Positions 1 through 9,696 of a stretch of DNA of 64,000 bases are shown here, piece by piece (positions within the stretch are counted from its first letter, which is position 1; each line of letters opens with the position of its first letter). A model generated the notes under the pieces. That model was not told the origin of the DNA and made no database searches. It saw nothing but the letters and a program-made list of their open reading frames with translations. The position numbers and the translations under genes were made by a program. Source of the DNA: Lysinibacillus parviboronicapiens (GTDB taxonomy: Bacteria > Bacillota > Bacilli > Bacillales_A > Planococcaceae); contig NZ_PYWI01000003.1 in NCBI RefSeq assembly GCF_003049575.1, forward strand, positions 186,001 to 250,000, in the 5' to 3' direction.

Positions 1-743
1 TACGGACAAAGAGCCATCGTCGCATCAATATTAAATACTTTTTGTAAATTTTCTTTTGTCATGACTTCATCCGGGTTGCCATTTACGACAAGTTGTCCAT
101 CTCTCATCGCAATCATAAATTGAGAAAAACGGGAAGCATGATTTAAATCGTGCAATACCATAACAATTGTGCGTCCTTCTTCTTTATTTAACTTTTGCAA
201 TAATAGAAGAATATCTAACTGATGCGCTAAATCCAAATAGGTAGTTGGTTCATCTAGTATAAGAATATCTGTCCCTTGAGCTAACGCCATTGCAATCCAA
301 ACTCGTTGACGTTGCCCTCCTGATAATGCTTCTATTGGACGATCACTAAATTCTCTTAGCCCTGTGACATCAATCGCCCAATGAATATATTCATAATCCT
401 CCTTACGCAACGTGCCAAAACCTGTTTGATGTGGAAATCGACCGTAAGATACTAATTCAAAAACTGTCAAACCGCCCGGAGCGGTTGCTGTTTGTGGTAG
501 AATCGCCATCCTCTTTGCAACCTCTTTTGTCTTCAATTGATGAATCGCTTTTCCATCCAAATATACAGCGCCATCTTGTGTTCTAAGGACACGTGCCACA
601 GCCTTTAATAACGTAGATTTTCCACAGCCATTTGGACCAATAATTGTAGAGATTTGCCCTTTTGGAATCGCTACACTTAAATCATCTACAATCAATGTAG
701 ATGAGTAACCTATAGCAACATGTTCTATTTCAAGGACTGTCAT
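1..743 (-). CDS. Iron-siderophore ABC transporter ATP-binding protein (FecE/FhuC type), 3' end cut by window
   Basis: My translation of the minus strand from the ATG at 743 stays open to position 1, giving about 247 residues of an ATPase whose C-terminus lies outside the window. It shows a Walker A motif GPNGCGKST, the signature LSGGQRQRVW, Walker B ILILDEPTTYLD and a switch-region VLHDLNHA, the usual layout of the FecE/FhuC/YusV family. This cytoplasmic subunit would energise uptake of ferric siderophores through FecCD-type permeases. No permease is visible here; it may lie beyond the left edge. The neighbouring Fur-controlled genes support an iron role. It starts 99 bp downstream of the exporter gene, with a possible weak terminator between them. 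Confidence 0.9.
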   Translation of the reverse strand, partial: MTVLEIEHVAIGYSSTLIVDDLSVAIPKGQISTIIGPNGCGKSTLLKAVARVLRTQDGAVYLDGKAIHQLKTKEVAKRMAILPQTATAPGGLTVFELVSYGRFPHQTGFGTLRKEDYEYIHWAIDVTGLREFSDRPIEALSGGQRQRVWIAMALAQGTDILILDEPTTYLDLAHQLDILLLLQKLNKEEGRTIVMVLHDLNHASRFSQFMIAMRDGQLVVNGNPDEVMTKENLQKVFNIDATMALCP

Positions 744-776
744 ATGAAACTCCCTTTCTCTTTTTAAATTAAATTA

Positions 777-814
777 AGTGTAGAAATGACAAGCATTCCG
801 ATCATTTCCACACT
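777..814 (-). terminator. Stem-loop between exporter and ATPase genes
   Basis: Two 13-base arms (777-789 and 802-814) pair with one mismatch around a 12-base loop. On the minus strand the hairpin is followed by an A/T-rich run rather than a clean U-tract, so it may be a weak terminator or attenuator between the exporter gene and the FecE-type ATPase. Confidence 0.4.
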
Positions 815-842
815 ATGCTGGAACATACTCTATTTGTAGAAT

Positions 843-2567
843 TTAAATTTGCAAACCAAATTGCGCTGTATAAAGACCGTAATAAGCATTTTGTATATTC
901 ATTAGTTCATCATGTGTGCCTTCCTCAATAATGCCCTTCTTAGACACAACAACGATGCGATCTGCATCCTTGATTGTTGCTAAACGGTGCGCAATAACTA
1001 ATGTCGTACGTCCAACTGATAGTTCATTTAATGCTTGTTGAATCGCCTTCTCCGTTTCTGTATCTAAGGCAGATGTTGCCTCATCCAAAATCAATATTTT
1101 TGGATTTTTCAGGAAGATACGTGCAATGGACAGTCGTTGCTTTTGACCTCCCGATAGCTTGACTCCACGTTCACCGATTAAGGTATCCATGCCCTCCGGC
1201 AGGGCATTAATGACCTCCTCTAACTGGGCACGCCTTGCTGCATGCCAAATATCCTCTTCACTAGCTTCTAAATCACCGTAAGCAATATTTTCTCTAACCG
1301 TCCCATCAAACAAGAACACATCTTGCTGTACAATCCCGATATGAGCACGAAGAGATTGTAGCTTGAAATCTCGTATATCGATTCCATCAATCTTAATTGC
1401 CCCTTCACTTACCTCGTAAAAACGAGGCAACAAGCTACAAATGGTTGATTTACCTGCTCCTGATGGCCCAACAAGTGCAACCGTTTCACCCGGACGAACC
1501 TTAAGATTAATATTATTTAAAGTGCGTTCCTTATCTGTATAGCCAAAAGATACATTATTAAATGTAATGTCTCCTTCAATAACCTTAATATTCTTCGCTT
1601 CTGGGCAATCTGCAATTTCTGGTGCTGTTTCAAGGAAATCAATATAACGTTTAAAACCAGCCATCCCTTTTGGATAAGTTTCTATAAACATATTAATTTT
1701 GTTAATAGGACCTAAAAGAATGCCTGATAATAAGATGAACGCAATAAACTCACCATTTGTTAACTGCCCCTGCAAAACAAAGTATGCCCCTACAAAAAGT
1801 GTGAATAATGATAAAACCTTTGTTAAAATACCTGAAATTGCCACATTCCACGCCATCACTTTATAAGAAAATAGTTTGGTTGCTCTGAAGCGATTATTAT
1901 TAACCTTAAAGCGTTTAATCTCATGTTCTTCATTTGTAAATGCTTGTACAACACGGATACCGCTTACATTGTTTTCAACTCGTGCGTTAAAATCAGCGAT
2001 ATCTCCAAACATTTGACGGAATGCTTTAGACATGAGCTTGCCAAAAAATATTGTAAGTAACAGAATGATTGGCACTAGAATGAAAATAAGTAGTGTGAAG
2101 GTGGGATCAATGTAAAACATCACGCCGAAAGAGCCAATAATCGTCATAGCAGCAATAAACATATCCTCTGGACCGTGATGGGCAAGCTCGCCAATATCCA
2201 TTAAATCATTTGTCAGTCGTGAAACAAGGTGGCCCGTTTTGTTATTATCAAAATATCGAAAAGAGAGTTTTTGTACATGACTGAACGACTCTTTGCGCAT
2301 ATCTGTTTCAATATTTATCCCTAACATATGTCCCCAATAGGAAACAATAAAATCTAAAATCGAATTGAATATGTATAACAAGAGCAATAGCAAACTCGCC
2401 ATTACAATCCACTTTAATTCCCCATCAGGAAGAATATCATCAATCACCTTGTTTAATACCAATGGAAAAGCTAGCTCGATGAGGGCTGCTACTATAGCAC
2501 AGGAAAAATCTAGTATAAATAACCCCTTATATGGCCTGTAATAAGAAAAAAAACGTTGTAATAACAT
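843..2567 (-). CDS. ABC exporter, fused permease-ATPase (YwjA/MsbA-like)
   Basis: This 574-residue half-transporter has an N-terminal six-helix membrane domain (about residues 15-310) and a C-terminal ATPase with Walker A GPSGAGKST near residue 366, signature LSGGQKQR near 471 and Walker B ILILDEATSALD near 490. It would act as a homodimer exporting an amphipathic or peptide-like substrate. The N-terminus resembles B. subtilis YwjA. A near-consensus Fur box 73 bp upstream and iron-uptake genes on both sides suggest iron-regulated export, for instance of a siderophore, but the substrate cannot be read from the sequence. Start ATG at 2567 follows an AGGAGG-like site. Confidence 0.88.
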   Translation of the reverse strand: MLLQRFFSYYRPYKGLFILDFSCAIVAALIELAFPLVLNKVIDDILPDGELKWIVMASLLLLLLYIFNSILDFIVSYWGHMLGINIETDMRKESFSHVQKLSFRYFDNNKTGHLVSRLTNDLMDIGELAHHGPEDMFIAAMTIIGSFGVMFYIDPTFTLLIFILVPIILLLTIFFGKLMSKAFRQMFGDIADFNARVENNVSGIRVVQAFTNEEHEIKRFKVNNNRFRATKLFSYKVMAWNVAISGILTKVLSLFTLFVGAYFVLQGQLTNGEFIAFILLSGILLGPINKINMFIETYPKGMAGFKRYIDFLETAPEIADCPEAKNIKVIEGDITFNNVSFGYTDKERTLNNINLKVRPGETVALVGPSGAGKSTICSLLPRFYEVSEGAIKIDGIDIRDFKLQSLRAHIGIVQQDVFLFDGTVRENIAYGDLEASEEDIWHAARRAQLEEVINALPEGMDTLIGERGVKLSGGQKQRLSIARIFLKNPKILILDEATSALDTETEKAIQQALNELSVGRTTLVIAHRLATIKDADRIVVVSKKGIIEEGTHDELMNIQNAYYGLYTAQFGLQI

Positions 2568-2639
2568 TGATGAGACCTCCTAATTTATAAATACTTATAT
2601 AACTGGTTATTGTATTCTTTCGAACAAACTCAATTAATT

Positions 2640-2658
2640 GATAATGATTATCATTATT
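2640..2658. promoter_or_regulatory. Fur box upstream of ABC exporter
   Basis: The sequence GATAATGATTATCATTATT matches the 19-bp Fur consensus at 18 of 19 positions and lies 73 bp before the exporter start. This implies repression by Fe-Fur when iron is sufficient. Confidence 0.9.
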
Positions 2659-2739
2659 GATTAAATATACACTAAATCTTACTAGTATTGCAATATATGA
2701 ATAACAGCCATGAAGATTACTATTTAAAAGTCTAATAAA

Positions 2740-2770
2740 TGAGCTACCCGACTATAAATCAGATAGCTCA
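2740..2770 (-). terminator. Probable terminator after the AraC-lipoprotein gene
   Basis: TGAGCTA (2740-2746) and TAGCTCA (2764-2770) pair, with partial pairing further in. On the minus strand the hairpin is followed by a T-rich stretch. Confidence 0.5.
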
Positions 2771-2860
2771 TCTCACGAAATATTTGGTTATTGCTTTGAT
2801 TTCGCTTTTCCTACGAGTAAGTCAGAATGCTTGTCTAATTAACGGTTGGGCGCGTTACCA

Positions 2861-4756
2861 CTATTTATTTTTTTGAGACTCTGTAAATTCTACTATTTTA
2901 TTAGCCATATCTTCAGCTTGGTGTAATCCTGATAACGGATCCGAAGCAAAATAATACTCTGGTGATAAATCAATTATGTTATTATTTTTTACAACATCTA
3001 AATTTGTCCATGTTGATGGAAATTCTCCACCCTTATTAAAGAAATTTATGAGAAATACATAATCCCCAACGTAGTCGCCTACCACTTCATAGGAGACATC
3101 ATAGCGTCCGCCACCAAATTCTTTCGTATCAAAAAGCTCTTGCACCTTTTCTTGTGGCTTCATGTTAAGTATTTGGTATAATGCTCGCCCACCTGACACA
3201 CTATTATTGCCAACGATTGTTGCATTTTTTTCAAATAGATCAAAAATAGTAAAGGTTGCGCCTTCTGGTATTGCAGCATTTATTTTGCTTTGTGCTTTAG
3301 TTATACGATTATCAAAATCTTTTACAAATGCCTCTGCCTCTGCTTGTCTGCCAAGAAATTCACCCATTGCCTTGATTTCACCAGTTGCTGAATTATGCGC
3401 TGATTCAGAAAACACGATGGTTGGTGCTATCTTTTCATATTTTTCTGCATCATCTTTATTCCATGTAATAATTAAATCTGGTTTTAATTCTAAAATTTTC
3501 TCCAAAGAAGTATTACCGTCTGTTCCAATATTATTAATTTCTTTATCTTTATAATATGGTTTTAAAAATGCAGCATACTCTAAATTAGCTGTAACAGCTC
3601 CTACTGGCACTATATCTAAAGCTAGAATCTGACCAAGATACCAATCTGTCACTATCCGTTCTGCCTTCACTGGTATTTCAACCTCTCGACCACTATCATC
3701 AGTTACTGTTCGAACTGTAGATTCTTCAGTTTTAAGAGTTACGTCATTGTTATTAGTTTGAGCTGAATCTTCTCCACATGCTGCAAGTAATACCAATAGA
3801 CTTAACAAAAAAGGCATCCCTACGTATTTCATCATGTAATTATTTTCCCTACTTTCAAAACGTATTGCTTGCGCGGGCTGATTCTCATTGTATTGAAAAC
3901 GATTCTCATTTGTAATAGCATAATCGGACAAATCGGATGTATATTTCCGCCTAAAAAAACTTGGCGCCATATTTGTTTCCTTTTTAAAGGCTCTACTAAA
4001 ATAATATTCATCTTCATAGCCTAGTGATATTGCTATCTCTCTGATGCCATAATGATTTGACAATAGATAGTGTTTCGCATGTTCAATTCGTAATTGTTGC
4101 AAATAAATTTGTGGACCAATACCAAAACGTTGCTTGAAGGTGCGTAAAAGATGGCGTGTACTAATTTTGAGCGCATCTGCAAGTGTCTGTATAGAAATAG
4201 GCTCATGAATATGTTGTTCTAAATAGAGGCGTGCTGCCTCTACTTTATCTATTTCATGGGACTTGCCCAGTCCCTCATTCAGCTCTTGAAAAATACGATA
4301 GATCAGTTCATAAAAAGAGGCCTTTACTGATAGATGCTCCTGGATAGAGCTAGTTTTCCATTTATCGTACATGTCTTGCAGTAATAGATGAATACCTAGA
4401 GCATTAGCTGGTATACAGGTGAAATTCGTTTGAAATGGTTGATATTGCATGTATAAATGCTGTAAAAAGGCATCTGCGTACATAACATCCCCTTTATAGT
4501 GAATCAAGTAATAGCTAATAGTATCCTTTCCATTTATATGTAGTGTTTGAAACTTGCCTATATGAAAAATACTAAAGCTTTGTACTTGATAAGGTTGATC
4601 TCCGATTAAAACTTCTGCCTCGCCCGCTGTGATGACAAGTAATGTGCTGTGATTTACTCTTGTATCTATTTGTATGTCTGCTTTATTTACATAATCAAAC
4701 TGCTTCAACTTGATATATGTATTCTCCCAAAGCAACATAAACGCCTCATAATTCAT
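2861..4756 (-). CDS. AraC-family regulator fused in frame to a siderophore-binding lipoprotein
   Basis: One 631-codon frame without a stop encodes two usually separate proteins. Residues 1-165 resemble an AraC sensor domain and about 172-272 are a double helix-turn-helix AraC DNA-binding domain ending near FFRRKY. After a 35-residue linker comes MMKYVGMPFLL at residue 308, then a hydrophobic segment and lipobox LLAAC with Cys327, then an iron-siderophore substrate-binding domain to residue 631. B. subtilis Btr (YbbB) is an AraC protein with a binding-protein domain, but that domain is cytoplasmic. Here a complete lipoprotein signal sits in the middle. Either the fusion is real, or the second part is also translated alone from the ATG pair at 3835/3832, which has AGGG about 12 bases upstream. 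ATG 4756 follows AAGGAGA. A Fur box lies 44 bp upstream. Confidence 0.85.
   Translation of the reverse strand: MNYEAFMLLWENTYIKLKQFDYVNKADIQIDTRVNHSTLLVITAGEAEVLIGDQPYQVQSFSIFHIGKFQTLHINGKDTISYYLIHYKGDVMYADAFLQHLYMQYQPFQTNFTCIPANALGIHLLLQDMYDKWKTSSIQEHLSVKASFYELIYRIFQELNEGLGKSHEIDKVEAARLYLEQHIHEPISIQTLADALKISTRHLLRTFKQRFGIGPQIYLQQLRIEHAKHYLLSNHYGIREIAISLGYEDEYYFSRAFKKETNMAPSFFRRKYTSDLSDYAITNENRFQYNENQPAQAIRFESRENNYMMKYVGMPFLLSLLVLLAACGEDSAQTNNNDVTLKTEESTVRTVTDDSGREVEIPVKAERIVTDWYLGQILALDIVPVGAVTANLEYAAFLKPYYKDKEINNIGTDGNTSLEKILELKPDLIITWNKDDAEKYEKIAPTIVFSESAHNSATGEIKAMGEFLGRQAEAEAFVKDFDNRITKAQSKINAAIPEGATFTIFDLFEKNATIVGNNSVSGGRALYQILNMKPQEKVQELFDTKEFGGGRYDVSYEVVGDYVGDYVFLINFFNKGGEFPSTWTNLDVVKNNNIIDLSPEYYFASDPLSGLHQAEDMANKIVEFTESQKNK
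3896..3910. promoter_or_regulatory. Possible Fur box inside the fused gene, before the lipoprotein part
   Basis: TGAAAACGATTCTCA fits the 7-1-7 Fur consensus TGATAATNATTATCA at 11 of 14 informative positions and lies about 60 bp before the internal ATG at 3835. It could allow separate iron control of the lipoprotein half. It is weaker than the other two Fur boxes. Confidence 0.45.
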
Positions 4757-4799
4757 ATCTTTCTCCTTTTGAAATAGAATAGTTCATCTCAATTATATT

Positions 4800-4818
4800 G
4801 ATAACGATTATCAATTTC
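4800..4818. promoter_or_regulatory. Fur box upstream of AraC-lipoprotein gene
   Basis: GATAACGATTATCAATTTC matches the Fur consensus at 16 of 19 positions, 44 bp before the ATG at 4756. Confidence 0.85.
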
Positions 4819-4835
4819 AATTAGGATTCTCAGAC

Positions 4836-4873
4836 AAAAAAAATCACCATTAACTAAACTCGTCAATGGTGAT
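4836..4873 (-). terminator. rho transcript terminator (bidirectional)
   Basis: ATCACCATT (4843-4851) pairs with AATGGTGAT (4865-4873), and the minus-strand hairpin is followed by eight T residues. It ends the rho transcript immediately after the stop codon. Confidence 0.85.
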
Positions 4874-4882
4874 CTTTTATTG

Positions 4883-6166
4883 TTATAGTAAACCCTTACC
4901 TTTTGTAGCTTTCTTCATATCCTCATTTAACTTTTCAAAAAATTCTTCGTTTGATTTTGTTGTGCGTAACTTTTTTAAGAAACGCTCTGCAAAATCTGGG
5001 GCATCTGAAAATGTTTTACGAATTGCCCACAGTTTTTCAAGTTGTTCTGGTTCAAGAAGTAGTTCTTCTTTACGAGTACCAGAACGACGGATATCAAGCG
5101 CTGGGAAAATACGACGCTCTGCTAATTGACGATCTAGGTGAAGTTCTAGATTCCCTGTACCCTTAAATTCTTCATAAATGACTTCATCCATTCGTGAGCC
5201 AGTATCGACTAATGCCGTAGCTAGAATAGTTAAGCTACCACCTTCTTCAATATTACGGGCAGACCCGAAGAAACGTTTAGGTCTATGGAAAGCAGCAGGG
5301 TCAATACCACCTGATAGTGTACGACCACTTGGTGGAATAACAAGGTTATAAGCACGTGCTAAACGAGTAATAGAATCCATTAAAATAATTACGTCACGTT
5401 TATGCTCAACTAAACGGCGTGCACGCTCTAAAACTATTTCTGCAACCTTTACGTGATTTTCTGGTACCTCATCGAAAGTAGAACTAACTACATCTGCATT
5501 CACAGAACGTTCAATATCTGTAACTTCCTCAGGACGTTCATCAATAAGTAATACAATTAACTCTGCCTCTGGATAATTCGTTGTAATTGCATTGGCAATT
5601 TCTTTTAATAACGAGGTTTTCCCTGCTTTTGGAGGCGCAACGATTAAACCACGCTGACCAAAACCTACTGGTGCCACTAAATCCATAATACGAGTCGATA
5701 AACTTTGATGCGTTGTTTCAAGCTTGATTTGTCGATCAGGATATAACGGTGTCAATGCTGGGAAATGCACGCGTTCTTTCGCTACTTCTGGATCTTCGCC
5801 ATTTACAGCATCCACTTGTAGCAGACCATAGTAGCGTTCGTTCTCTTTTGGTGGACGTACCTTACCAGATACCTTGTCCCCATTACGTAGGTCAAAGCGT
5901 CGAATCTGAGAAGCAGAAATATAAATATCCTCTTTACTTGGAGAGTAGTTAATTGGGCGAAGGAAGCCAAAGCCCTCTTGCGATACAATTTCAAGTACTC
6001 CTTCCATAAAGAAATAACCCTCTTGTTCTGAACGCGTTTTCAAAATAGCAAAAATCAGTTCTTTTTTTGTTAGCTTGCTATAATATGAAATTTTATATTG
6101 GCGTGCGAGGGCGTAAAGCTCTTTTAACGTCATGTTTTCTAATTGAGCGATTGTCAATGCAGACAT
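4883..6166 (-). CDS. rho: Transcription termination factor Rho
   Basis: A 427-residue homohexameric RNA helicase that terminates transcription. It contains the N-terminal Rho helix bundle ([19 protein letters not shown]), a cold-shock-like RNA-binding domain ([10 protein letters not shown], then [13 protein letters not shown]), the P-loop [11 protein letters not shown] near residue 176 and the Walker [15 protein letters not shown]. Length and sequence closely match B. subtilis Rho. The frame is open from a TTG at 6190, but I choose the ATG at 6166 because GGAG lies eight bases upstream and the resulting N-terminus matches the family. It is the last gene of the fbaA-tal-murA-glpX-rho series. 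In B. subtilis rpmE follows rho; here an iron module follows instead. Confidence 0.97.
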   Translation of the reverse strand: MSALTIAQLENMTLKELYALARQYKISYYSKLTKKELIFAILKTRSEQEGYFFMEGVLEIVSQEGFGFLRPINYSPSKEDIYISASQIRRFDLRNGDKVSGKVRPPKENERYYGLLQVDAVNGEDPEVAKERVHFPALTPLYPDRQIKLETTHQSLSTRIMDLVAPVGFGQRGLIVAPPKAGKTSLLKEIANAITTNYPEAELIVLLIDERPEEVTDIERSVNADVVSSTFDEVPENHVKVAEIVLERARRLVEHKRDVIILMDSITRLARAYNLVIPPSGRTLSGGIDPAAFHRPKRFFGSARNIEEGGSLTILATALVDTGSRMDEVIYEEFKGTGNLELHLDRQLAERRIFPALDIRRSGTRKEELLLEPEQLEKLWAIRKTFSDAPDFAERFLKKLRTTKSNEEFFEKLNEDMKKATKGKGLL

Positions 6167-6494
6167 ATGCACAACTCCAGTCTTTTTCAAAATATATTGC
6201 TTTGTGGGGTTATCAATGAAGTTTTTTTACGAAAGGCTCTGTGTGACAAAGGTTGGTATCCGTACCTGTAATTTGCTCTGTTTCTCGGAGTAGTGGCTAA
6301 GCCGCTCTTCTGCTCCGTGCAAGATGTTAGCTTCACTGCTAATGCCTTAGGAGTAGAACTACAGTTACTCTCCAACCAACCATACAAAACATTGAAGTAT
6401 AACTTTGCCTTATAAATCTATGGGATGGTTTAAATGAAGAAGAAGGTACCTAGCACAAAAAGATGCGCTAGGTATATTTTAGAAGAAATTATTA
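6167..6494. other. Gap between glpX and rho (rho leader)
   Basis: About 330 bp. It holds the glpX terminator at its right end and otherwise the 5' leader of rho. The leader can form local hairpins (for example CGGAG/CTCCG around a GGCTTAGCC element). An open frame of 66 codons on the minus strand shows no family resemblance or ribosome site and is not called. Confidence 0.5.
6440..6474 (-). terminator. Terminator after glpX
   Basis: TACCTAGC (6447-6454) pairs with GCTAGGTA (6467-6474), followed on the minus strand by a C/T-rich tract. The U-tract is imperfect, so partial readthrough into rho is possible. Confidence 0.6.
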
Positions 6495-7451
6495 TTAATA
6501 GCTAGGTTTTTTCTCAAGAGCGTGACGACCTTCTACAAAACGAACAGTACCAGATTTTGCTCGCATAACAACTGAGTGTGTTAATGCATAAGCACCTTTG
6601 TACTGAACTCCTTTTAATAACTCGCAATCTGTGACAGCTGTTGCTGCAAAAATCGCATCGTCACCTTTTACTAGGTCATCTAAATAAAGAACTTTATCAA
6701 CATCTACGCCCATTTTTTTGCAACGCTCTAGCTGTTCCTCATCTTCTGGCACTAGTTTCGCTTGGAAGTCTCCGCCAAGGCATTTTAATGCAACCGCAGA
6801 AATAACACCTTCTGGTGCGCCACCCATTCCGAACATAATGTCAATGCCAGTTTCATCGAAAGCGGTGTTAATGGCTGCTCCGACATCACCATCTTGAATA
6901 AATTTAATTCGAGCTCCAGCTTCACGAATTTCATCTACAATTGCTTGATGGCGTGGACGATCTAATAGAGTAGCTACCACGTCAGAAATATCTTTATTTT
7001 TTGCTTTTGCTACTTGTAACAAGTTATAAGTAACAGATGCATTAATATCAACTTTTCCTGCCGCTTCTGGTCCTACTGCAATTTTCTCCATGTACATATC
7101 AGGTGCATTTAATAGATTACCTTTATCGGCAATTGCAAGTACTGTCATTGCACCATTCGTACCTTTAGCTACAATATTCGTACCTTCTAACGGGTCAACT
7201 GCAATATCTACTTGAGGACCACCATTACGAAGGCCAAGCTCTTCTCCAATATAAAGCATTGGCGCTTCGTCCATTTCACCTTCACCAATTACTACTGTAG
7301 CATGCATTGGAATTGTATCGAACATTGAGCGCATTGCTGTCGTTGCTGCATCATCTGCCTCAATTTTCAAACCGCGACCCATCCATTTCCCGGATGCGAT
7401 TGCTGCTGCCTCTGTTACTCGTACTACTTCCATCGATAAACTACGTTCCAT
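6495..7451 (-). CDS. glpX: Class II fructose-1,6-bisphosphatase GlpX
   Basis: A 318-residue cytoplasmic enzyme of gluconeogenesis that hydrolyses fructose 1,6-bisphosphate to fructose 6-phosphate. It shows the metal-binding motifs of the lithium-sensitive phosphatase fold, GEGEMDEAP at residues 56-64 and DPLEGTN at 86-92. The frame extends to 7478, but ATG 7451 has GGGAGG ten bases upstream and gives the family N-terminus MERSLSMEV. It stands next to fbaA and transaldolase, enzymes of the same sugar-phosphate pool, as in B. subtilis. Confidence 0.96.
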   Translation of the reverse strand: MERSLSMEVVRVTEAAAIASGKWMGRGLKIEADDAATTAMRSMFDTIPMHATVVIGEGEMDEAPMLYIGEELGLRNGGPQVDIAVDPLEGTNIVAKGTNGAMTVLAIADKGNLLNAPDMYMEKIAVGPEAAGKVDINASVTYNLLQVAKAKNKDISDVVATLLDRPRHQAIVDEIREAGARIKFIQDGDVGAAINTAFDETGIDIMFGMGGAPEGVISAVALKCLGGDFQAKLVPEDEEQLERCKKMGVDVDKVLYLDDLVKGDDAIFAATAVTDCELLKGVQYKGAYALTHSVVMRAKSGTVRFVEGRHALEKKPSY

Positions 7452-7546
7452 TGTTGTTTTTCCTCCCGTTATCGGCATAATTCATTTGCCGAAACATTCA
7501 AATTACCTCTATTGTAACATAATTGGCTCAAAACTTTTACCACACA

Positions 7547-8833
7547 TTATTCCTTTAGCTCTGCTACACCTACCATTATTGTCTCACGTCGAATATCTGC
7601 GCCTAAATCACGTAATTTTTCAATAAGTGAGCTATAGCCTCGTTCAATGTGATAGATATCGTGAATTTCAGTTTCACCTTCTGCTAATAATCCAGCTAAT
7701 ACTAAAGCTGCACCAGCACGAAGGTCTGTCGCTGTCACATTTGAGCCGTGTAATTTATTGGGGCCGGAAATAATTGCTGTATTTCCTTCGACACGTGCAT
7801 TTGCATTCATACGGCGAAGTTCATCTATATGTTTAAAACGGGCAGTATATATTGTGTCCGTTACCTTTGAAGAACCGAGTGCCTGTGACATCAACACAGA
7901 AAGTGGTTGCTGAATATCTGTCGGGAAGCCAGGATACACTAACGTCTTGACATCAACTGCTTGCAATGTAGTAAGGTCGGTTTTCGGGACATAAATACTT
8001 TCCTCACCTATTTCAATTTTCACACCCATTTCACGAAGCTTTGCTGTAATTGCCTCTAAATGTAACGGAATCACATTATCAATTGTAATACCATCGCCAA
8101 CAGCCGCGGCCATAATCATAAAGGTTGCCGCTTCAATACGGTCAGGAATAATTGTATGCTCTGTACCATGAAGCTCCTCAACACCATCAATACGAATAAC
8201 ACTCGTACCTGCGCCTTTAATATTGGCCCCCATGTTTGTAAGAAGTGTAGCAACATCAATGATTTCAGGCTCTTTCGCCGCATTTTCAATAACTGTACGC
8301 CCTTTTGCACGTACAGCGGCTAACATAATATTAATGGTTGCTCCAACGCTGGCAACGTCTAAATAAATTTTTGCGCCAATCAATTCATCTGCTCGTAAAT
8401 AGATCGCTCCATGCTCATTCGTAATTTTAGCTCCGAGTGCCTCAAAACCTTTAATATGCTGATCAATTGGTCGTGGGCCAAGGAAACAGCCTCCAGGTAA
8501 TCCAATAACAGCCTTTTTAAAACGACCAAGCATTGCTCCCATCAAATAATAGGAAGCACGAAGCTTTTTCACGTTACCATTCGGCAAAGGAAGGGCAATC
8601 ATCTCAGACGGGTCAATAACCATTTTACCGTCTTCAAAAGTCACTTCTCCCCCTATTTCTTCTAATAACGCCTTCAATGTCCAAGCATCCGAAATTTCTG
8701 GTATCCCACCAATAGTCACTGGAGAGTTCGCCAAAATTGATGCTGGAATTAAGGCGACCGCACTATTTTTTGCACCACTAACTTTAATTGTACCTTTTAG
8801 ACGATTCTCGCCTGTAATTTTGTATACATCCAT
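7547..8833 (-). CDS. murA: UDP-N-acetylglucosamine 1-carboxyvinyltransferase (MurA family)
   Basis: A 428-residue enzyme that transfers enolpyruvate from PEP to UDP-GlcNAc, the first committed step of peptidoglycan synthesis. Key residues are visible: Lys22-Asn23 in SGAKNSA and the active-site loop Cys116 in [11 protein letters not shown], the residue alkylated by fosfomycin in sensitive enzymes. By position it corresponds to the second paralogue (MurAB/MurZ) of B. subtilis. I choose ATG 8833 rather than the frame limit at 8881 because GAGGGAG precedes it and it gives the usual start MDVYKITG. The transaldolase gene ends 60 bp upstream. Confidence 0.96.
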   Translation of the reverse strand: MDVYKITGENRLKGTIKVSGAKNSAVALIPASILANSPVTIGGIPEISDAWTLKALLEEIGGEVTFEDGKMVIDPSEMIALPLPNGNVKKLRASYYLMGAMLGRFKKAVIGLPGGCFLGPRPIDQHIKGFEALGAKITNEHGAIYLRADELIGAKIYLDVASVGATINIMLAAVRAKGRTVIENAAKEPEIIDVATLLTNMGANIKGAGTSVIRIDGVEELHGTEHTIIPDRIEAATFMIMAAAVGDGITIDNVIPLHLEAITAKLREMGVKIEIGEESIYVPKTDLTTLQAVDVKTLVYPGFPTDIQQPLSVLMSQALGSSKVTDTIYTARFKHIDELRRMNANARVEGNTAIISGPNKLHGSNVTATDLRAGAALVLAGLLAEGETEIHDIYHIERGYSSLIEKLRDLGADIRRETIMVGVAELKE

Positions 8834-8893
8834 TTTGCGTTCTCCCTCATGATTGGAAAGTAATTTTTGCGTTTGGCTCACTTTATAATCTTA

Positions 8894-9544
8894 TTATTCG
8901 CCTTTTCTCTTATTCCAATCCGCTAAAAATCCTTCAATTCCTTTTTCCGTTAATGGATGATGGAAAAGTTGCTTTAATACTTTATATGGAGTTGTTGAAA
9001 TATGCGCACCTGCAAGTGCTGCAGCCGTTACGTGTTGCGGATGACGAATCGAAGCTGCGATAATTTGCGTATCGATATTATGAATTGTAAAAATGTCTGC
9101 AATAGTTTCAATAAGCTCAACACCATTTTGTCCAATATCATCTAAACGACCAATAAATGGTGATACATATGTAGCACCTGCACGAGCGGCCATTAACGCT
9201 TGGTTTGCACTAAAGATTAAAGTTACGTTAGTTTTGATACCTTTGGTTGCAAAGAAACGACATGCTTCTAAGCCAGCTGGTGTCATAGGTAATTTAACTG
9301 TGATATTTGGCGCAATCGCAGCCAACTCAAGACCTTCTTTAATCATGCCTTCAGCATCTAGTGCAATAACTTCTCCACTTACTGACCCATCTACAAGCTC
9401 TGCAATCTCACGCAGACGATCGTGAAATGACACATTTTCTTCTTTAGCAACCAATGAAGGGTTTGTCGTAACACCCGATAAAATACCCCATGCATGTGCT
9501 TCTTTAATCTCGTCAAAGTTAGCTGTATCAATAAAAAATTTCAT
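8894..9544 (-). CDS. tal: Transaldolase, small TalC/FSA-type
   Basis: A 216-residue class I aldolase barrel of the fructose-6-phosphate aldolase/transaldolase family, about the length of B. subtilis YwjH/Tal. The Schiff-base lysine is Lys84 in ITVKLPMT, and FIDTAN and GVTTNPSL mark the N-terminal strands. It moves dihydroxyacetone units between sugar phosphates in the non-oxidative pentose phosphate pathway. ATG 9544 has GGGAGG upstream, better than the frame limit at 9559. It is separated from fbaA by a strong terminator and so probably starts its own transcript. Confidence 0.95.
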   Translation of the reverse strand: MKFFIDTANFDEIKEAHAWGILSGVTTNPSLVAKEENVSFHDRLREIAELVDGSVSGEVIALDAEGMIKEGLELAAIAPNITVKLPMTPAGLEACRFFATKGIKTNVTLIFSANQALMAARAGATYVSPFIGRLDDIGQNGVELIETIADIFTIHNIDTQIIAASIRHPQHVTAAALAGAHISTTPYKVLKQLFHHPLTEKGIEGFLADWNKRKGE

Positions 9545-9606
9545 ATTATTTCCTCCCAAACCCTATTTTCTTAAATTATTAAATAAATGTTAAAAAGTTG
9601 TTATTT

Positions 9607-9650
9607 CAAAAACAAGAGAAGGTCGACTACAAGCATCAACACTTCTCTTA
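9607..9650 (-). terminator. Terminator after fbaA
   Basis: AAGAGAAG (9614-9621) pairs with CTTCTCTT (9642-9649), followed by a short T-run on the minus strand. Confidence 0.7.
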
Positions 9651-9696
9651 TTATGTGTATTCATCTATGATTTTGTATCATAATTAGATGCAAAAA

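Noticed and set aside
6187-6387. 66-codon minus-strand frame before rho
   Set aside because: No ribosome site and no protein-like composition; more likely part of the rho leader.
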